DNA from: Sphingomonas taxi
GTDB taxonomy: Bacteria; Pseudomonadota; Alphaproteobacteria; Sphingomonadales; Sphingomonadaceae
DNA: 64,000 bases
NCBI GenBank assembly: GCA_003243195.1
Contig: QFQI01000003.1
Coordinates: 186,001 to 250,000, forward strand
Direction of reading: 5' to 3'
The position numbers and the translations under genes were made by a program. Below, piece after piece: positions 43,666-52,920 of the stretch. Each line of letters begins with the position of its first letter. The stretch's first letter is position 1. Below the pieces are notes generated by a model. The model ran no database searches. It saw nothing but the letters and a program-made list of their open reading frames with translations, and was not told the origin of the DNA.

Positions 43666-44658
43666 TCACACCCCCGCGGTGATCGCCTTCAGGTCGACGA
43701 TCGGCCGCGCGCCGAAATGCTGGATCACCTCGGCGGCGCAGATCGCGCCCAGCGTCAGCGACTGCTCCAGCGAACGGCCCCGCGCCTGACCGAACAGGAA
43801 GCCCGCCGCGAACAGGTCGCCCGCGCCGGTGGTGTCCACCACCTTGTCGATCGGCTGCGCCGGCACGGTCACGCGCGTGCCGCCGGTCTGCGCCAGTGCG
43901 CCACGCTCGCTGAGCGTCACCACCAGCAGCGGCACCTTGTCCTGCACCGCCGCGATCGCCGATTCCACGTCCGCCGCCTCGGTCAGCGACACGATCTCCG
44001 CCTCGTTGGCGAACAATACATCGATCAGCCCCGCCTCGATCAGGTCGCGGAAGGCGCCGCGATGGCGGTCGATCACGAATTCGGCGGACAGCGTGAAGGC
44101 GACCTTGCGCCCGGCGGCGCGCGCGATGTCGATCGCGGCGCGCATCGCGGCGCGCGGCTCCTCGGGATCCCACAGATAGCCTTCGAGATACAGGTAGCGC
44201 GCGTCCGCGATCAGCCCGGCGTCCAGCGCCTCGGCCGGCAGGTAATGCGACGCGCCCAGGAAGGTGTTCATCGTCCGCTGTCCGTCGGGCGTCACGAAGA
44301 TCAGGCAGCGCCCGGTGGTCGGCTGGCCCGCGCGGCTGGCGGTGTCGAAGCGGATGCCGGCGGCGCGGATATCGTGCGCGAAGACCTCGCCGAGCTGGTC
44401 GTCGGCGACCTGCCCGATGAACGCGCACGCGCCGCCCAGCGCCGCCATGCCGGCGATCGTGTTGGCCGCCGACCCGCCCGACACCTCCTGCCCCGGCCCC
44501 ATCTTCGCATAAAGCGCGTCGGCCTCCTCCGGCGAGAAGACCAGCGCCATCGCGCCCTTGGTCATGCCGTTGCCGGCGATGAAATCGTCGGTGGCGGGGG
44601 CGAGGATGTCGACGATGGCGTTGCCGATCGCGACCACGTCATAGCGGGGTTCGGTCAA
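43666..44658 (-). CDS. PfkB-family carbohydrate/nucleoside kinase (adenosine kinase-like)
   Basis: A 330-residue ribokinase-fold kinase. N-terminal AIGNAIVDILAP, sugar-binding GGSAANTIAGMAALGG near 55, and the catalytic signature DTTGAGDLFAAGFLFG near 285 with the catalytic Asp. FANEAEIVSLT near 220 is also typical. The closest form is the alphaproteobacterial 'adenosine kinase' group, though substrates of PfkB proteins vary. The start is taken as TTG 44658 after AGGA, since no ATG or GTG matches the family's N-terminus. Confidence 0.85.
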   Translation of the reverse strand: MTEPRYDVVAIGNAIVDILAPATDDFIAGNGMTKGAMALVFSPEEADALYAKMGPGQEVSGGSAANTIAGMAALGGACAFIGQVADDQLGEVFAHDIRAAGIRFDTASRAGQPTTGRCLIFVTPDGQRTMNTFLGASHYLPAEALDAGLIADARYLYLEGYLWDPEEPRAAMRAAIDIARAAGRKVAFTLSAEFVIDRHRGAFRDLIEAGLIDVLFANEAEIVSLTEAADVESAIAAVQDKVPLLVVTLSERGALAQTGGTRVTVPAQPIDKVVDTTGAGDLFAAGFLFGQARGRSLEQSLTLGAICAAEVIQHFGARPIVDLKAITAGV

Positions 44659-44748
44659 GGTGCGGGATTCCTGAAGGGCGAAAGCGCCCGCGTAGAGCGC
44701 GCGTCGCGCTTGCGCAACGGACAAGCGTGGCGCATCGCCGGTCGCCTG

Positions 44749-45417
44749 ATGATCCGTGCCCTCCTGCTCTCGCTGCGACAGCTTGGCGATCCGCCGATCC
44801 TGCGTGTGCTCGCGGCCTCGCTGGCGATCACGCTGGCGATCTTCGCCGGGGCGGGCGCCGCGCTGTGGTGGGCGCTCGACGCGGCGGTGGCCGGGTGGCG
44901 GTGGCACGGCGCGCTGTCGGGCGTCGCCGCCCTGCTGGTGATGGTGCTGGGCATATGGCTGCTGTTCCGGGCGGTCGCGATCCTGGTCGTCGGGCTGTTC
45001 GCCGACACGATCGTCGCGGCGGTGGAGCGGCGTCACTATCCCGACCGGCTCGTCGCCGCGCGTCCGGTGTCCTTCGCGCGTGGGCTGCGCATGGGGCTGG
45101 CGTCGGCGGCGCGCTTCGTCGCGGTCAATCTGCTCGCCGCGCCGGCCTATCTGGCGCTGCTGGTCACCGGCGTCGGCACCGCGGCGGCGTTCTTCGTCGT
45201 CAACGGCTGGCTGCTCGGCCGCGATCTGGGCGACATGGTGGCGGCGCGCCACCTGCCGGCTGCGGCGATGCGAGACTGGCGCGCGGCCACCGCCGGGCGG
45301 CGCTTCGTGCTGGGACTTGCCGGCACCGGGCTGTTCGTGGTTCCGGTGCTCAACATCCTCGCGCCCGTGCTGGGCGCGGCGATGGCGACGCATCTTTTCC
45401 ACAGGACCCGACCATGA
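44749..45417 (+). CDS. EI24/CysZ-like membrane protein
   Basis: A 222-residue integral membrane protein with about five hydrophobic segments. It has the EI24-domain pattern: SLRQLGDPPILRVLAAS at the start, FADTIVAAVERRHYPDR near 85, NGWLLGRDLGDMVAARHL near 158, and NILAPVLGAAMATHLFHR at the end. CysZ, a member of this group, transports sulfate; the role here is open. The long frame upstream only shadows hrpB and pfkB. ATGA overlap with the lipoprotein gene. Confidence 0.8.
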   Translation: MIRALLLSLRQLGDPPILRVLAASLAITLAIFAGAGAALWWALDAAVAGWRWHGALSGVAALLVMVLGIWLLFRAVAILVVGLFADTIVAAVERRHYPDRLVAARPVSFARGLRMGLASAARFVAVNLLAAPAYLALLVTGVGTAAAFFVVNGWLLGRDLGDMVAARHLPAAAMRDWRAATAGRRFVLGLAGTGLFVVPVLNILAPVLGAAMATHLFHRTRP

Positions 45418-45782
45418 AGCCGTTCGCGCCGGCCGCCCTGCTCCTGCCGCTCGCCGCCTGCGCGACGACGCCGGCCGCGCGCCCCGCCGCGCCGCGCGCG
45501 GTGGCGGTCGCGCTGCCGACCGTGGGACTGGAGGCGGTGATGGGACAGGACGCCGCCGCGCTCACCGGCACCTTCGGCCAGCCGGACGCCGACGTGCGGG
45601 AAGGGACGGCACGCAAGCTGCAATTCTCCAGCGCGATCTGCATCCTGGACACCTATCTCTATCCCCCGAAGCCGGGGGAGGAGGCGCGCGTGACCTGGGT
45701 GGACGCGCGCCAGCGCGACGGCAGCGCGATCGACCGCGCCAGTTGCGTCGCCGCGCTGACCCGGCGGACGGGCGGGCGGTAA
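45414..45782 (+). CDS. Small putative lipoprotein
   Basis: A 122-residue protein with a lipoprotein signal peptide ending LPLAACATT (Cys at about 16). An Ala/Pro-rich linker is followed by a small domain with GTFGQPDADVREGTARKLQF and SAICILDTYLYPP, including a cysteine pair (SAIC, RASC) that could form a disulfide. This resembles small SmpA/OmlA-like outer-membrane lipoproteins but the match is weak. Coupled to the EI24 gene by four-base overlap. Confidence 0.7.
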   Translation: MKPFAPAALLLPLAACATTPAARPAAPRAVAVALPTVGLEAVMGQDAAALTGTFGQPDADVREGTARKLQFSSAICILDTYLYPPKPGEEARVTWVDARQRDGSAIDRASCVAALTRRTGGR

Positions 45783-45852
45783 CGCCGCGGGCGCGCGATT
45801 GAGCGCGGTCGCCCGCCGCGCTACCCTGACGCAAAGCGGAGGGGGAATCGCG

Positions 45853-47157
45853 ATGGCACCGGCGCAACTCAGCGTCATTTTCTTCATGCAGCTCTTCGCG
45901 ATCGTCGCGGCGTCGCGGGTCGTCGGCTGGCTGGCCAAACGCTTCCTGGGGCAACCGCAGGTGGTGGGCGAGATGATCGCGGGCGTGCTGCTCGGCCCGT
46001 CGCTGCTGGGGCTGCTCGCCCCGGAATGGCAGGCGATGCTGTTCCCGAAGGAGACGCGCGGGCTGCTCTACGCGGTCGCGCAGCTCGGCGTCGGCCTTTA
46101 CATGTTCATCGTCGGGCTGGGGTTCCGCGCCGATCACTTCCGCAGCAACGCGCGCAGCGCCACGGCGGTGTCGCTGTCGGGCATGATCGCGCCCTTCCTG
46201 GTGGCGATCGCGCTCACCCCGTGGCTGCTGTCGATCCCGGGCCTGTTCGGGCCGACGGTGACGCCGACGCAGGCCGCGCTGTTCACCGGCGCGTGCATCG
46301 CGATCACCGCCTTTCCGATGCTGGCGCGGATCATCCACGAGCGCGGCCTGGCGAACAGTCCGCTCGGCACATTGTCGCTGTCGTCCGGCGCGATCGACGA
46401 TGCCGGCGCGTGGACGGTACTGGCGGTGGTGCTGGCGACGTTCGGCGAAGGGCCGGGTGTGGCGGTGAAGGCGATCGGCGGCGCGCTGGTCTTCGCGGTC
46501 GTGGTGCTGGGGGTCGGGCCGCGGCTGCTGCGGCCGCTGGGCGAGCGCGCGCAGCGCAGCGGGCGGGTCGGCCAGAGCGAGGCCGGCGTGGCGCTGATGC
46601 TGTTCCTGCTCGCCGCCTTCGCGATGGACGCGGTCGGGATGCACGCGGTGTTCGGCGGCTTCCTGCTGGGCATCGCCATGCCGCGCGGCGTGTTCGCCGA
46701 AGGGCTGCGGCGCCAGCTCGAGCCGCTGACGGTGCTGCTGCTGCTGCCGTGCTTCTTCACCTTCTCGGGCCTCAACACGCAACTGGCGCTGGTGGCGGAC
46801 CCCGCGCTGCTCGCCATCACGCTGGCGGTGCTCGCCGCATCGGTGCTGGCGAAGGGCGGCGCGTGCTGGGCGGCGGCGCGGCTGACCGGGCAGGACAATG
46901 CCACCGCGCTGGGCGTCGGCGCGCTGATGAACGCGCGCGGGCTGATGGAGCTCATCATCATCAACATCGGGCTGGCGCGCGGCATCATCGGGCCGGCCTT
47001 CTTCTCGATGCTGGTGCTGATGGCGATCGCCACCACGCTGATGGCCTCGCCGCTGTTCGAATGGGTGTACGGCCGCAAGGCACGCGCGCGGGGCGAGCTG
47101 GGCACGCTCGACGATAGCGATGCCGATGGCGCGGCGAGCCGCCGGATGGTGGCGTAG
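45853..47157 (+). CDS. Cation/proton antiporter, CPA2 (KefB/GerN-like) family
   Basis: A 434-residue membrane protein with 11-13 segments. GQPQVVGEMIAGVLLGPSLLG near 35, LGVGLYMFIVGLGF near 80, AITAFPMLARIIHERG near 155, and SSGAIDDAGAWTVLAV near 180, where the Asp-Asp pair is the ion/proton site. ALMNARGLMELIIINIGL near 358 is the CPA2 motif. It has no C-terminal TrkA-N domain. ATG 45853 follows GGAGGGGGA. Substrate K+ or Na+. Confidence 0.87.
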   Translation: MAPAQLSVIFFMQLFAIVAASRVVGWLAKRFLGQPQVVGEMIAGVLLGPSLLGLLAPEWQAMLFPKETRGLLYAVAQLGVGLYMFIVGLGFRADHFRSNARSATAVSLSGMIAPFLVAIALTPWLLSIPGLFGPTVTPTQAALFTGACIAITAFPMLARIIHERGLANSPLGTLSLSSGAIDDAGAWTVLAVVLATFGEGPGVAVKAIGGALVFAVVVLGVGPRLLRPLGERAQRSGRVGQSEAGVALMLFLLAAFAMDAVGMHAVFGGFLLGIAMPRGVFAEGLRRQLEPLTVLLLLPCFFTFSGLNTQLALVADPALLAITLAVLAASVLAKGGACWAAARLTGQDNATALGVGALMNARGLMELIIINIGLARGIIGPAFFSMLVLMAIATTLMASPLFEWVYGRKARARGELGTLDDSDADGAASRRMVA

Positions 47158-47374
47158 GCGCGCGCGCGGCGGCGAGTCGCGTGGCGGCGCGACGGTCGCG
47201 GGAAATCGCGCGCCGGCCGGTCGCAAGCGGTTTGTTCAGTTTTGGCTGCTATCCCGGCGCCTGCGCACGATGGTCGGCACGCTGCGCTGCCGCTGACAGG
47301 CGCCCGGAAGCGGGCGACCGGAGCGGTCCGGTTGCCGTCGCAACTTGATTACCGAGATGCTAGGCCATCACCCC

Positions 47375-49141
47375 ATGACGCACCCCCTGCCCCATGTTTC
47401 GGATGGCCCGCGTGTCGCGGACGGGCCGATGCGCGCCGCGCTGGCGCTGTGCCGCCGGCACGTCCTGGCCGCCTTCGCGTTCAGCGCGCTGGTCAACCTG
47501 CTGTACATCGCGCCGACGCTGTACATGCTGCAGGTGTACGACCGCGTCGTGCCCACCCACGGGCGGCTGACCCTGGTGTTCCTGACGCTGGTGCTGGTGT
47601 TCGCGCTGGTCACGCTGTCGCTGCTGGACCGGGTGCGCACGCGGTTGCTGGTGCGCGCCGGCGTCGGGCTGGACGCGGCGCTGGCGCCGGTGCTGCTCGA
47701 CGCGACGCTGGGCCGCCCCGACCAGCCGGTCGCGCGGCAGGCGCTGCGCGAGTTCGACACGGTGCGCCAGACGCTGAGCGGGCCGGGCGTGCTGGCGCTG
47801 TTCGACGCGCCCTGGACGCCGATCTACGTCGCGGTGTGTTTCCTGGTGCATCCGCTGCTGGGCGTCGTCGCGCTGGTCGGCGGGTCGATCCTGCCGCTGC
47901 TGGCGTGGCGCAACGAGCGCGCGACGCGCGGCGCGCTGGAGCGGGCGCAGGTGGCGGCGGCGACCAGCTATGCCAGCCAGGAAGCGATGCTGGGCGGAGC
48001 GGAGGCGGTGCGCGCGCTGGGCATGCGGCGCGCGATGGTGGCGCGCCAGTTGCGCCACCGCGAGACGATGCTGTCGTTGCAGACCGCGGCGGGCTTCACC
48101 GCCGGCAATTACCTGACCGGCACCAAGTTCGTGCGCCTCGCGCTCCAGAGCTTCGCGCTGGGGCTGGGCGCGCTGCTGGCGATCGACAACCAGATTTCCG
48201 GTGGCGCGATCTTCGCGGCGTCCTTCCTGATCGCGCGCGCGCTGGCGCCGATCGAGATGCTGATCGGCAGTTGGAAGAACATCGCGCAGGCGCATGGCAG
48301 CTACCTGCGGCTCGACAAGCTGCTGGCCGAGGCGCAGGCCGCCGGCCCCGTCACGCAACTCCCCGCGCCCAGGGGGACGATCACGCTGGAGCATGTCACC
48401 GTCTTCAACGACGCGCGTGACGGCGCGATCGTCGGCGACGCGACCCTCTCGATCGCGGCCGGCGAGGTGGTGGCGATCATCGGCCCCAGCGGAGCGGGCA
48501 AGTCGACGCTGGCGCGCGTGATCGCCGGCGCGATCCGCGCCGATCGCGGCCGCGTGCGTATCGACGGCGCGGACACCATGGACTGGGATCCGGAGCGGCT
48601 GGCCGAGCATATCGGCTATCTGCCGCAGGATCCGTCGCTGTTCGCGGGCACGGTGAAGGAGAATATCGCCCGCTTCCGGGGCGAGCTCGGCGCGGATGCC
48701 GCCGCGCTGGACGCCGCCGCGATCGTCGCGGCGGAGCGCGCCCGCGCCCGCGCGCTGATCCAGCAACTGCCCGGCGGCTTCGACCACCAGTTGAAGCCGG
48801 GCGGGCGCGGCCTGTCGGCCGGGCAGGCGCAGCGCGTGGCACTGGCGCGCGCGATGTTCGGCGACCCGGCGGTGCTGGTGCTCGACGAACCCAACGCACA
48901 TCTGGACGCGGAGGGCGATTCGGCGCTGCTCGCGGCGATCGACCATTACAAGCGCGCCGGCCACACGATCCTGGTCGTCAGCCACAAGCTCGGCATTCTT
49001 CCGGTCGTCGACAAGCTGCTTGTGATGCGCGGCGGCCGGGTGGAGATGTTCGGCCCGCGCGACGAGGTGCTGCCGAAGATCGCGCCGCAGCGGCCGCGCC
49101 CGCTCCCCGCCTCCATCTCCGCCCCCAGCAAGAGCGCCTGA
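47375..49141 (+). CDS. Type I secretion system ABC transporter/permease (PrtD-like)
   Basis: A 588-residue ABC half-transporter. Six membrane segments fill about residues 25-310. The ATPase domain has Walker A GPSGAGKST near 368, Q-loop LPQDPSLFAGTV, signature LSAGQAQRVALARAM (second residue differs from canonical LSGGQ), Walker B VLVLDEPNAHLD, and VSHKLG as the switch histidine. N-terminal C39 peptidase-like region is absent, so it is PrtD type, exporting RTX-like proteins with C-terminal signals. Start ATG 47375; TTG 47345 is possible. Followed three bases later by the HlyD partner. Confidence 0.9.
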   Translation: MTHPLPHVSDGPRVADGPMRAALALCRRHVLAAFAFSALVNLLYIAPTLYMLQVYDRVVPTHGRLTLVFLTLVLVFALVTLSLLDRVRTRLLVRAGVGLDAALAPVLLDATLGRPDQPVARQALREFDTVRQTLSGPGVLALFDAPWTPIYVAVCFLVHPLLGVVALVGGSILPLLAWRNERATRGALERAQVAAATSYASQEAMLGGAEAVRALGMRRAMVARQLRHRETMLSLQTAAGFTAGNYLTGTKFVRLALQSFALGLGALLAIDNQISGGAIFAASFLIARALAPIEMLIGSWKNIAQAHGSYLRLDKLLAEAQAAGPVTQLPAPRGTITLEHVTVFNDARDGAIVGDATLSIAAGEVVAIIGPSGAGKSTLARVIAGAIRADRGRVRIDGADTMDWDPERLAEHIGYLPQDPSLFAGTVKENIARFRGELGADAAALDAAAIVAAERARARALIQQLPGGFDHQLKPGGRGLSAGQAQRVALARAMFGDPAVLVLDEPNAHLDAEGDSALLAAIDHYKRAGHTILVVSHKLGILPVVDKLLVMRGGRVEMFGPRDEVLPKIAPQRPRPLPASISAPSKSA

Positions 49142-49144
49142 GCC

Positions 49145-50497
49145 ATGGCCACCCTGCCCTTTCCGGATGCCGTGCACGACGCGGCGCACCGGCCCGCCGA
49201 CCCGCGCCGCGACATCCGCAACGGCACGATCGTCGCGGTGCTGTTCTTCGTCGTGTTCCTCGGCTGGGCGGCGTTCGCACGGCTCGACGCCGCCGCTTAT
49301 GCCGAAGGCGTGCTGGCGGTGTCCGGCCAGCGCCAGGCGGTGCAGCACCGCGACGGCGGCACGGTGGAGCGCATCTTCGTACGCGACGGCCAGCGCGTGC
49401 AGCAGGGCGAGCTGCTGATCCGCCTCGCCAATCCCGAGGTGCGCGCCACCGAACGCGCACTCGCCTCGCAGTCGATCCGGCTGCTCGCCCAGCGCGCCCG
49501 GCTCCAGGCCGAGCAACTGGGCGAGCGCCACGTGACCGCGCCGCGCGAATTCGCCACGCTAACGGGTGAGGATCGCGAGGAAGCCGCGCTGGCGATGCGC
49601 TTGCAGCAGACCGAGCTGACCGCGCGCACCGGCACGCTCTCGGCGCAGCGCGACGCGCTCGGCCAGCGCAGCGCGCAGTCCAACGAACAGGGGCGCGGCT
49701 ATGGCGAGCAGGTGGTGTCCGCGCAGGAACAGCTCAAGCTGCTCGACGCGCAGCTCGACGCGCTGCGCCCCGTGGCGGCCAAGGGCTTCGTCTCGCAGAC
49801 GCGGCTGCGCGAGTTGGAGCGGATGCGCGCCGAATTGCAGGGGCAGCGCGGCCAATATGCGGCCAGCGTCGCCCAGACCCGCGAGGCGGCGCGCGAAAGC
49901 CAGATCCAGCGGATCGAGGCCGAGCGCACCTTTTCCGAACGGACCGCCGCCGACCTGCGCGACGTCGAGGTACGGCTGGGCGAGTTGCTGCCCAAGCTGG
50001 GCGCGGCGCGCGAACAGCTCGCGCACATCGACATCCGCGCCCCCGCCACCGGCGCGGTGGTCGGGCTGACCGTGTTTACCCCCGGCGGCGTGATCGCGCC
50101 GGGGCAGAAGCTGATGGACATCGTTCCCGAACGCGCGCCGCTGCGCATCCAGGCGCGCATCTCCCCCGACGATGCCGACGACCTGAAGGTCGGCCAGCCG
50201 ACGCGAGTCAAGTTCCCCAGCCTGCATGAACGCGACATCCCCGACCTGAACGGCACGCTGACGCGGCTGTCGGCGGACAGTTTCACCGACGAGAAGACCG
50301 GCGTCAGCTATTTCACCGGCGAGGTGACCGTCCCGCCGCAGGAGCTCGCCGTCCTGTCCCGCTTCCGCGGCGCGGCCTTCCAGTTGCGCCCCGGCATGCC
50401 CGCGCAGGTGCTGTTCCCGCTGCGCAAGCGCACCGCGCTGGACTATGCGCTGGAACCGCTGATCGGCAGCTTCTGGGCGTCGTTCCGCGAACATTGA
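49145..50497 (+). CDS. Type I secretion membrane-fusion protein, HlyD/PrtE family
   Basis: A 450-residue periplasmic adaptor. One membrane segment (about 27-46), then a biotinyl-lipoyl half-motif HRDGGTVERIFVRDGQRVQQGE, a long coiled coil (about 100-290) rich in Glu, Gln and Arg, the second lipoyl half IDIRAPATGAVVGLTVFTPGG, and a C-terminal beta domain with RPGMPAQVLFPLRKRTALDY. It joins the PrtD-like ATPase to a TolC-family channel, whose gene is not in this window. No RTX substrate gene is present nearby. Confidence 0.9.
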   Translation: MATLPFPDAVHDAAHRPADPRRDIRNGTIVAVLFFVVFLGWAAFARLDAAAYAEGVLAVSGQRQAVQHRDGGTVERIFVRDGQRVQQGELLIRLANPEVRATERALASQSIRLLAQRARLQAEQLGERHVTAPREFATLTGEDREEAALAMRLQQTELTARTGTLSAQRDALGQRSAQSNEQGRGYGEQVVSAQEQLKLLDAQLDALRPVAAKGFVSQTRLRELERMRAELQGQRGQYAASVAQTREAARESQIQRIEAERTFSERTAADLRDVEVRLGELLPKLGAAREQLAHIDIRAPATGAVVGLTVFTPGGVIAPGQKLMDIVPERAPLRIQARISPDDADDLKVGQPTRVKFPSLHERDIPDLNGTLTRLSADSFTDEKTGVSYFTGEVTVPPQELAVLSRFRGAAFQLRPGMPAQVLFPLRKRTALDYALEPLIGSFWASFREH

Positions 50498-50562
50498 GGG
50501 GGCGGTCCGCTCCCCGCCCGACATCCTTTATGGAGGGAGTGTCGGAGCGGCCCGGCGCCCCC
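50498..50562. repeat. Imperfect palindrome directly after the HlyD gene
   Basis: Starting right after the stop codon, GGGGGC (50498-50503) pairs with GCCCCC (50557-50562), GGTCCGCTCC with GGAGCGGCCC (50504-50513/50544-50553), and CGACA with TGTCG inside. The CCGCTCC core matches the palindromes at 19528 and 63069. It may be a diverged member of the same repeat family or serve as terminator. Confidence 0.5.
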
Positions 50563-50751
50563 GCAGCGCACCGCGCCTACCCGCGGGCTTCCACACAACC
50601 CCGGCGGTGACGGCAGAACCCTCCGGGACCACCCGCGACGGCCCGCGCGCCTACACCGCGCGTTAACCATCTTCCCGCTAGGGGCACGTCAGCCCGGATG
50701 ATCGCAAGCGCGACGGCGGGTGCCCCGATCACAGCCGAGTCGAGAACCGCC

Positions 50752-52554
50752 ATGGCCCAGACCATGTCCGCCGAGCGTACACGCTCGCCCGTCCCCCACC
50801 ACGCGCATGTGCTGCGCGCCATCGCGCTGCTGCGGCCCGAGCGGCTGAAGGCCGGTTCGCTGCTGGCCGCGGGCGCGCTGGTCGCCTTGTTGCAGGTCGC
50901 CGAGCCGCTGCTGTTCGGCAAGGCCGTCAACGGGCTCACCACCGGCGCGAACCCGATGCATTACGTCGCGATGTGGTGCGCGATCAGCCTCACCGTGTTC
51001 GGCGCGGGCGTGGTGATCGCGCTGCTCGCGGATCGCATGACGCACCGCCGCCGGCTGGCCGCGATGGCCGATTACGTCGAGCATCTGCTCGCCCTGCCGC
51101 CGGCGTTCCATACGCAGGCGCGCTCGGGACGCCTGATGCGGATCATGATCTCCGGCTGCGACGCGCTGTTCAACCTGTGGCTGCCGCTGCTGCGCGACCA
51201 GATCACCAACATCGCGATCCTGGCCGTGCTGCTGCCGGTCGCGCTGCTCACCAACTGGCGGCTGGCGATGGTGCTGGTCGCGCTGATGGTCATCTATTCG
51301 ACGGTCAACCTCGTCGTCATGCGCCACACCGCCACCGGCCAGGCGCGCGTCGAGGATCGCTTCACCGACATTTCCGGCAATCTGGGCGACCTGTTCGGCA
51401 ACGTCACAGTCTTGCAGAGCTTCCTTGCGGTGCCCGGCGAACTGGGCAACGTCCGCCGCTCGCTCCACGACCTGCTTCACGCGCAATATCCCGTGCTCAA
51501 CTGGTGGGCGGTGTCCGCGGTGCTGACGCGCGGCGCGTCGTCGATCGCGATCGTCTCCGTGTTCGGCTTCGGCGCGGCGCTGATCGGGCGCGGACAGGCG
51601 ACGATCGGCGACGTGGTGTCGTTCGTCGGCTTCGCCACGCTGATGATCGCGCGGCTGGAAACGGTGACCGGCTTCATCGTCAACGTCGCGCAGCGGCTTC
51701 CCGCGCTGCGCCAGTTCTTCGACGTGCTCGACCAGCAGAGCCATATCGGCGAGGCGACCGACGCGACGCCCCTGCAGGTCGCGCAGGGCCGCGTCACCTT
51801 CGATCGGGTATCGTTCCGCTACCCGACCGGATCGGGCGCGGTGCACGACCTGAGCTTCGAGGTCGCGCCCGGCGAGACGGTGGCGATCGTCGGCGCGACC
51901 GGATCGGGCAAGTCCACCGCGCTCGGCCTGTTCCAGCGCGCCTGGGACCCGGAGAAGGGCCGCATCCTGGTCGACGGGCAGGACATCCGCGACGTGACGC
52001 TCGCCTCGCTGCGCGCCGCAACCGGCGTGGTCTTCCAGGAGGCCGGGCTGTTCAACCGCTCGATCGCGGAGAATATCGCGATGGGCAATCCCGACGCCAC
52101 CATGGAGCAGATCGAGGATGCGGCGCGGATCGCCGGCGCGTATGACTTCATCATGCGCAAGCCCGACGGCTTCGCCACGCCGGTCGGCGATCGCGGCGCC
52201 GGCCTGTCGGGTGGCGAGCGGCAGCGGATCGCGATCGCGCGCGCGCTGCTGAAGAACGCGCCGATCCTGCTGCTGGACGAGGCGACCAGCGCGCTGGACG
52301 TCGCGACCGAGGCACGATTGCAGGAGAGCCTGGAACGGCTGCGCCACGGCCGCACCACCTTCGTGATCGCGCACCGCCTGTCGACCGTGCGCGCCGCCGA
52401 CCGGATCGTGGTGCTCGATCAGGGCCGCATCGTCGAGCAGGGCGGGTTCGACGAACTGCTGGCGGCGGGCGGCGCCTTCGCGCGGCTGGCGGCGGACGGC
52501 GGGCTGACCACGCCGGCGGCGAACGACGATGCCGGGGAACAGGCGGCGGCGTGA
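50752..52554 (+). CDS. ABC exporter ATPase/permease, NdvA/ChvA-like
   Basis: A 600-residue half-transporter with six membrane segments (about 20-300) and an ATPase domain: Walker A GATGSGKST near 395, VVFQEAGLFNRSIAENIA, signature LSGGERQRIAIARALL, Walker B ILLLDEATSALD and switch IAHRLSTV. The start of the membrane domain, LLRPERLKAGSL and LLQVAEPLLFGKAVNGL, resembles the cyclic beta-glucan exporter NdvA/ChvA. No glucan synthase gene is adjacent, so the substrate is inferred. ATG 50752 preferred; ATG 50698 would add 18 residues. Confidence 0.8.
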   Translation: MAQTMSAERTRSPVPHHAHVLRAIALLRPERLKAGSLLAAGALVALLQVAEPLLFGKAVNGLTTGANPMHYVAMWCAISLTVFGAGVVIALLADRMTHRRRLAAMADYVEHLLALPPAFHTQARSGRLMRIMISGCDALFNLWLPLLRDQITNIAILAVLLPVALLTNWRLAMVLVALMVIYSTVNLVVMRHTATGQARVEDRFTDISGNLGDLFGNVTVLQSFLAVPGELGNVRRSLHDLLHAQYPVLNWWAVSAVLTRGASSIAIVSVFGFGAALIGRGQATIGDVVSFVGFATLMIARLETVTGFIVNVAQRLPALRQFFDVLDQQSHIGEATDATPLQVAQGRVTFDRVSFRYPTGSGAVHDLSFEVAPGETVAIVGATGSGKSTALGLFQRAWDPEKGRILVDGQDIRDVTLASLRAATGVVFQEAGLFNRSIAENIAMGNPDATMEQIEDAARIAGAYDFIMRKPDGFATPVGDRGAGLSGGERQRIAIARALLKNAPILLLDEATSALDVATEARLQESLERLRHGRTTFVIAHRLSTVRAADRIVVLDQGRIVEQGGFDELLAAGGAFARLAADGGLTTPAANDDAGEQAAA

Positions 52555-52591
52555 TGCTTCAAACCGCGCGCCGCCCGGTCGAGGGCGCGCC

Positions 52592-52795
52592 GTGGCCAGC
52601 GTCGACATCCGCGATCCCGGCAAGCGCTGCGGCGCGATCGCCGTCCTGCATCCCACCAGCGTGCGGGTCGCCGATGGCGGGTTCGTGGCGGTCGTCGGCC
52701 CGTCGGGCTGCGGCAAGCCGACGCTGCCGCGGGTGATCGCGGGGCTAGCGGAAGCGAGCGGCGGCAGCGTGGCGATCGGCGGCGGGCGACGATCC
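52592..52795 (+). pseudogene. Decayed MalK/UgpC-type ABC ATPase fragment
   Basis: From GTG 52592 about 65 codons match the N-terminus of sugar-importer ATPases: ASVDIRDPGKRCGAIAVLH, VRVADGGFVAVVGPSGCGK, and RVIAGLAEASGGSVAIGG. The Walker A reads GPSGCGKPTLPR, where the family has [12 protein letters not shown]; both changes are leucine or serine to proline and would abolish ATP binding. After about residue 67 similarity stops and no Q-loop, signature or Walker B follows. The rest of 52796-52920 holds nothing recognisable. Confidence 0.75.
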
Positions 52796-52920
52796 GGTCG
52801 ACCAGCCGGTCTCCCCGCCCGGCCGCTTCTTCTACGCCGGCGCGGGTGCGGTGCGCGGGACGATAGCGATTGCGCATCGCCGCCACGCCGCTACGCTGCG
52901 CGGCGAAGAGGGATTCTGGC

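Noticed and set aside
42340..44748. A long plus-strand open frame running into the EI24 gene.
   Set aside because: All but the last 222 codons shadow hrpB and the PfkB kinase; real similarity starts at ATG 44749.
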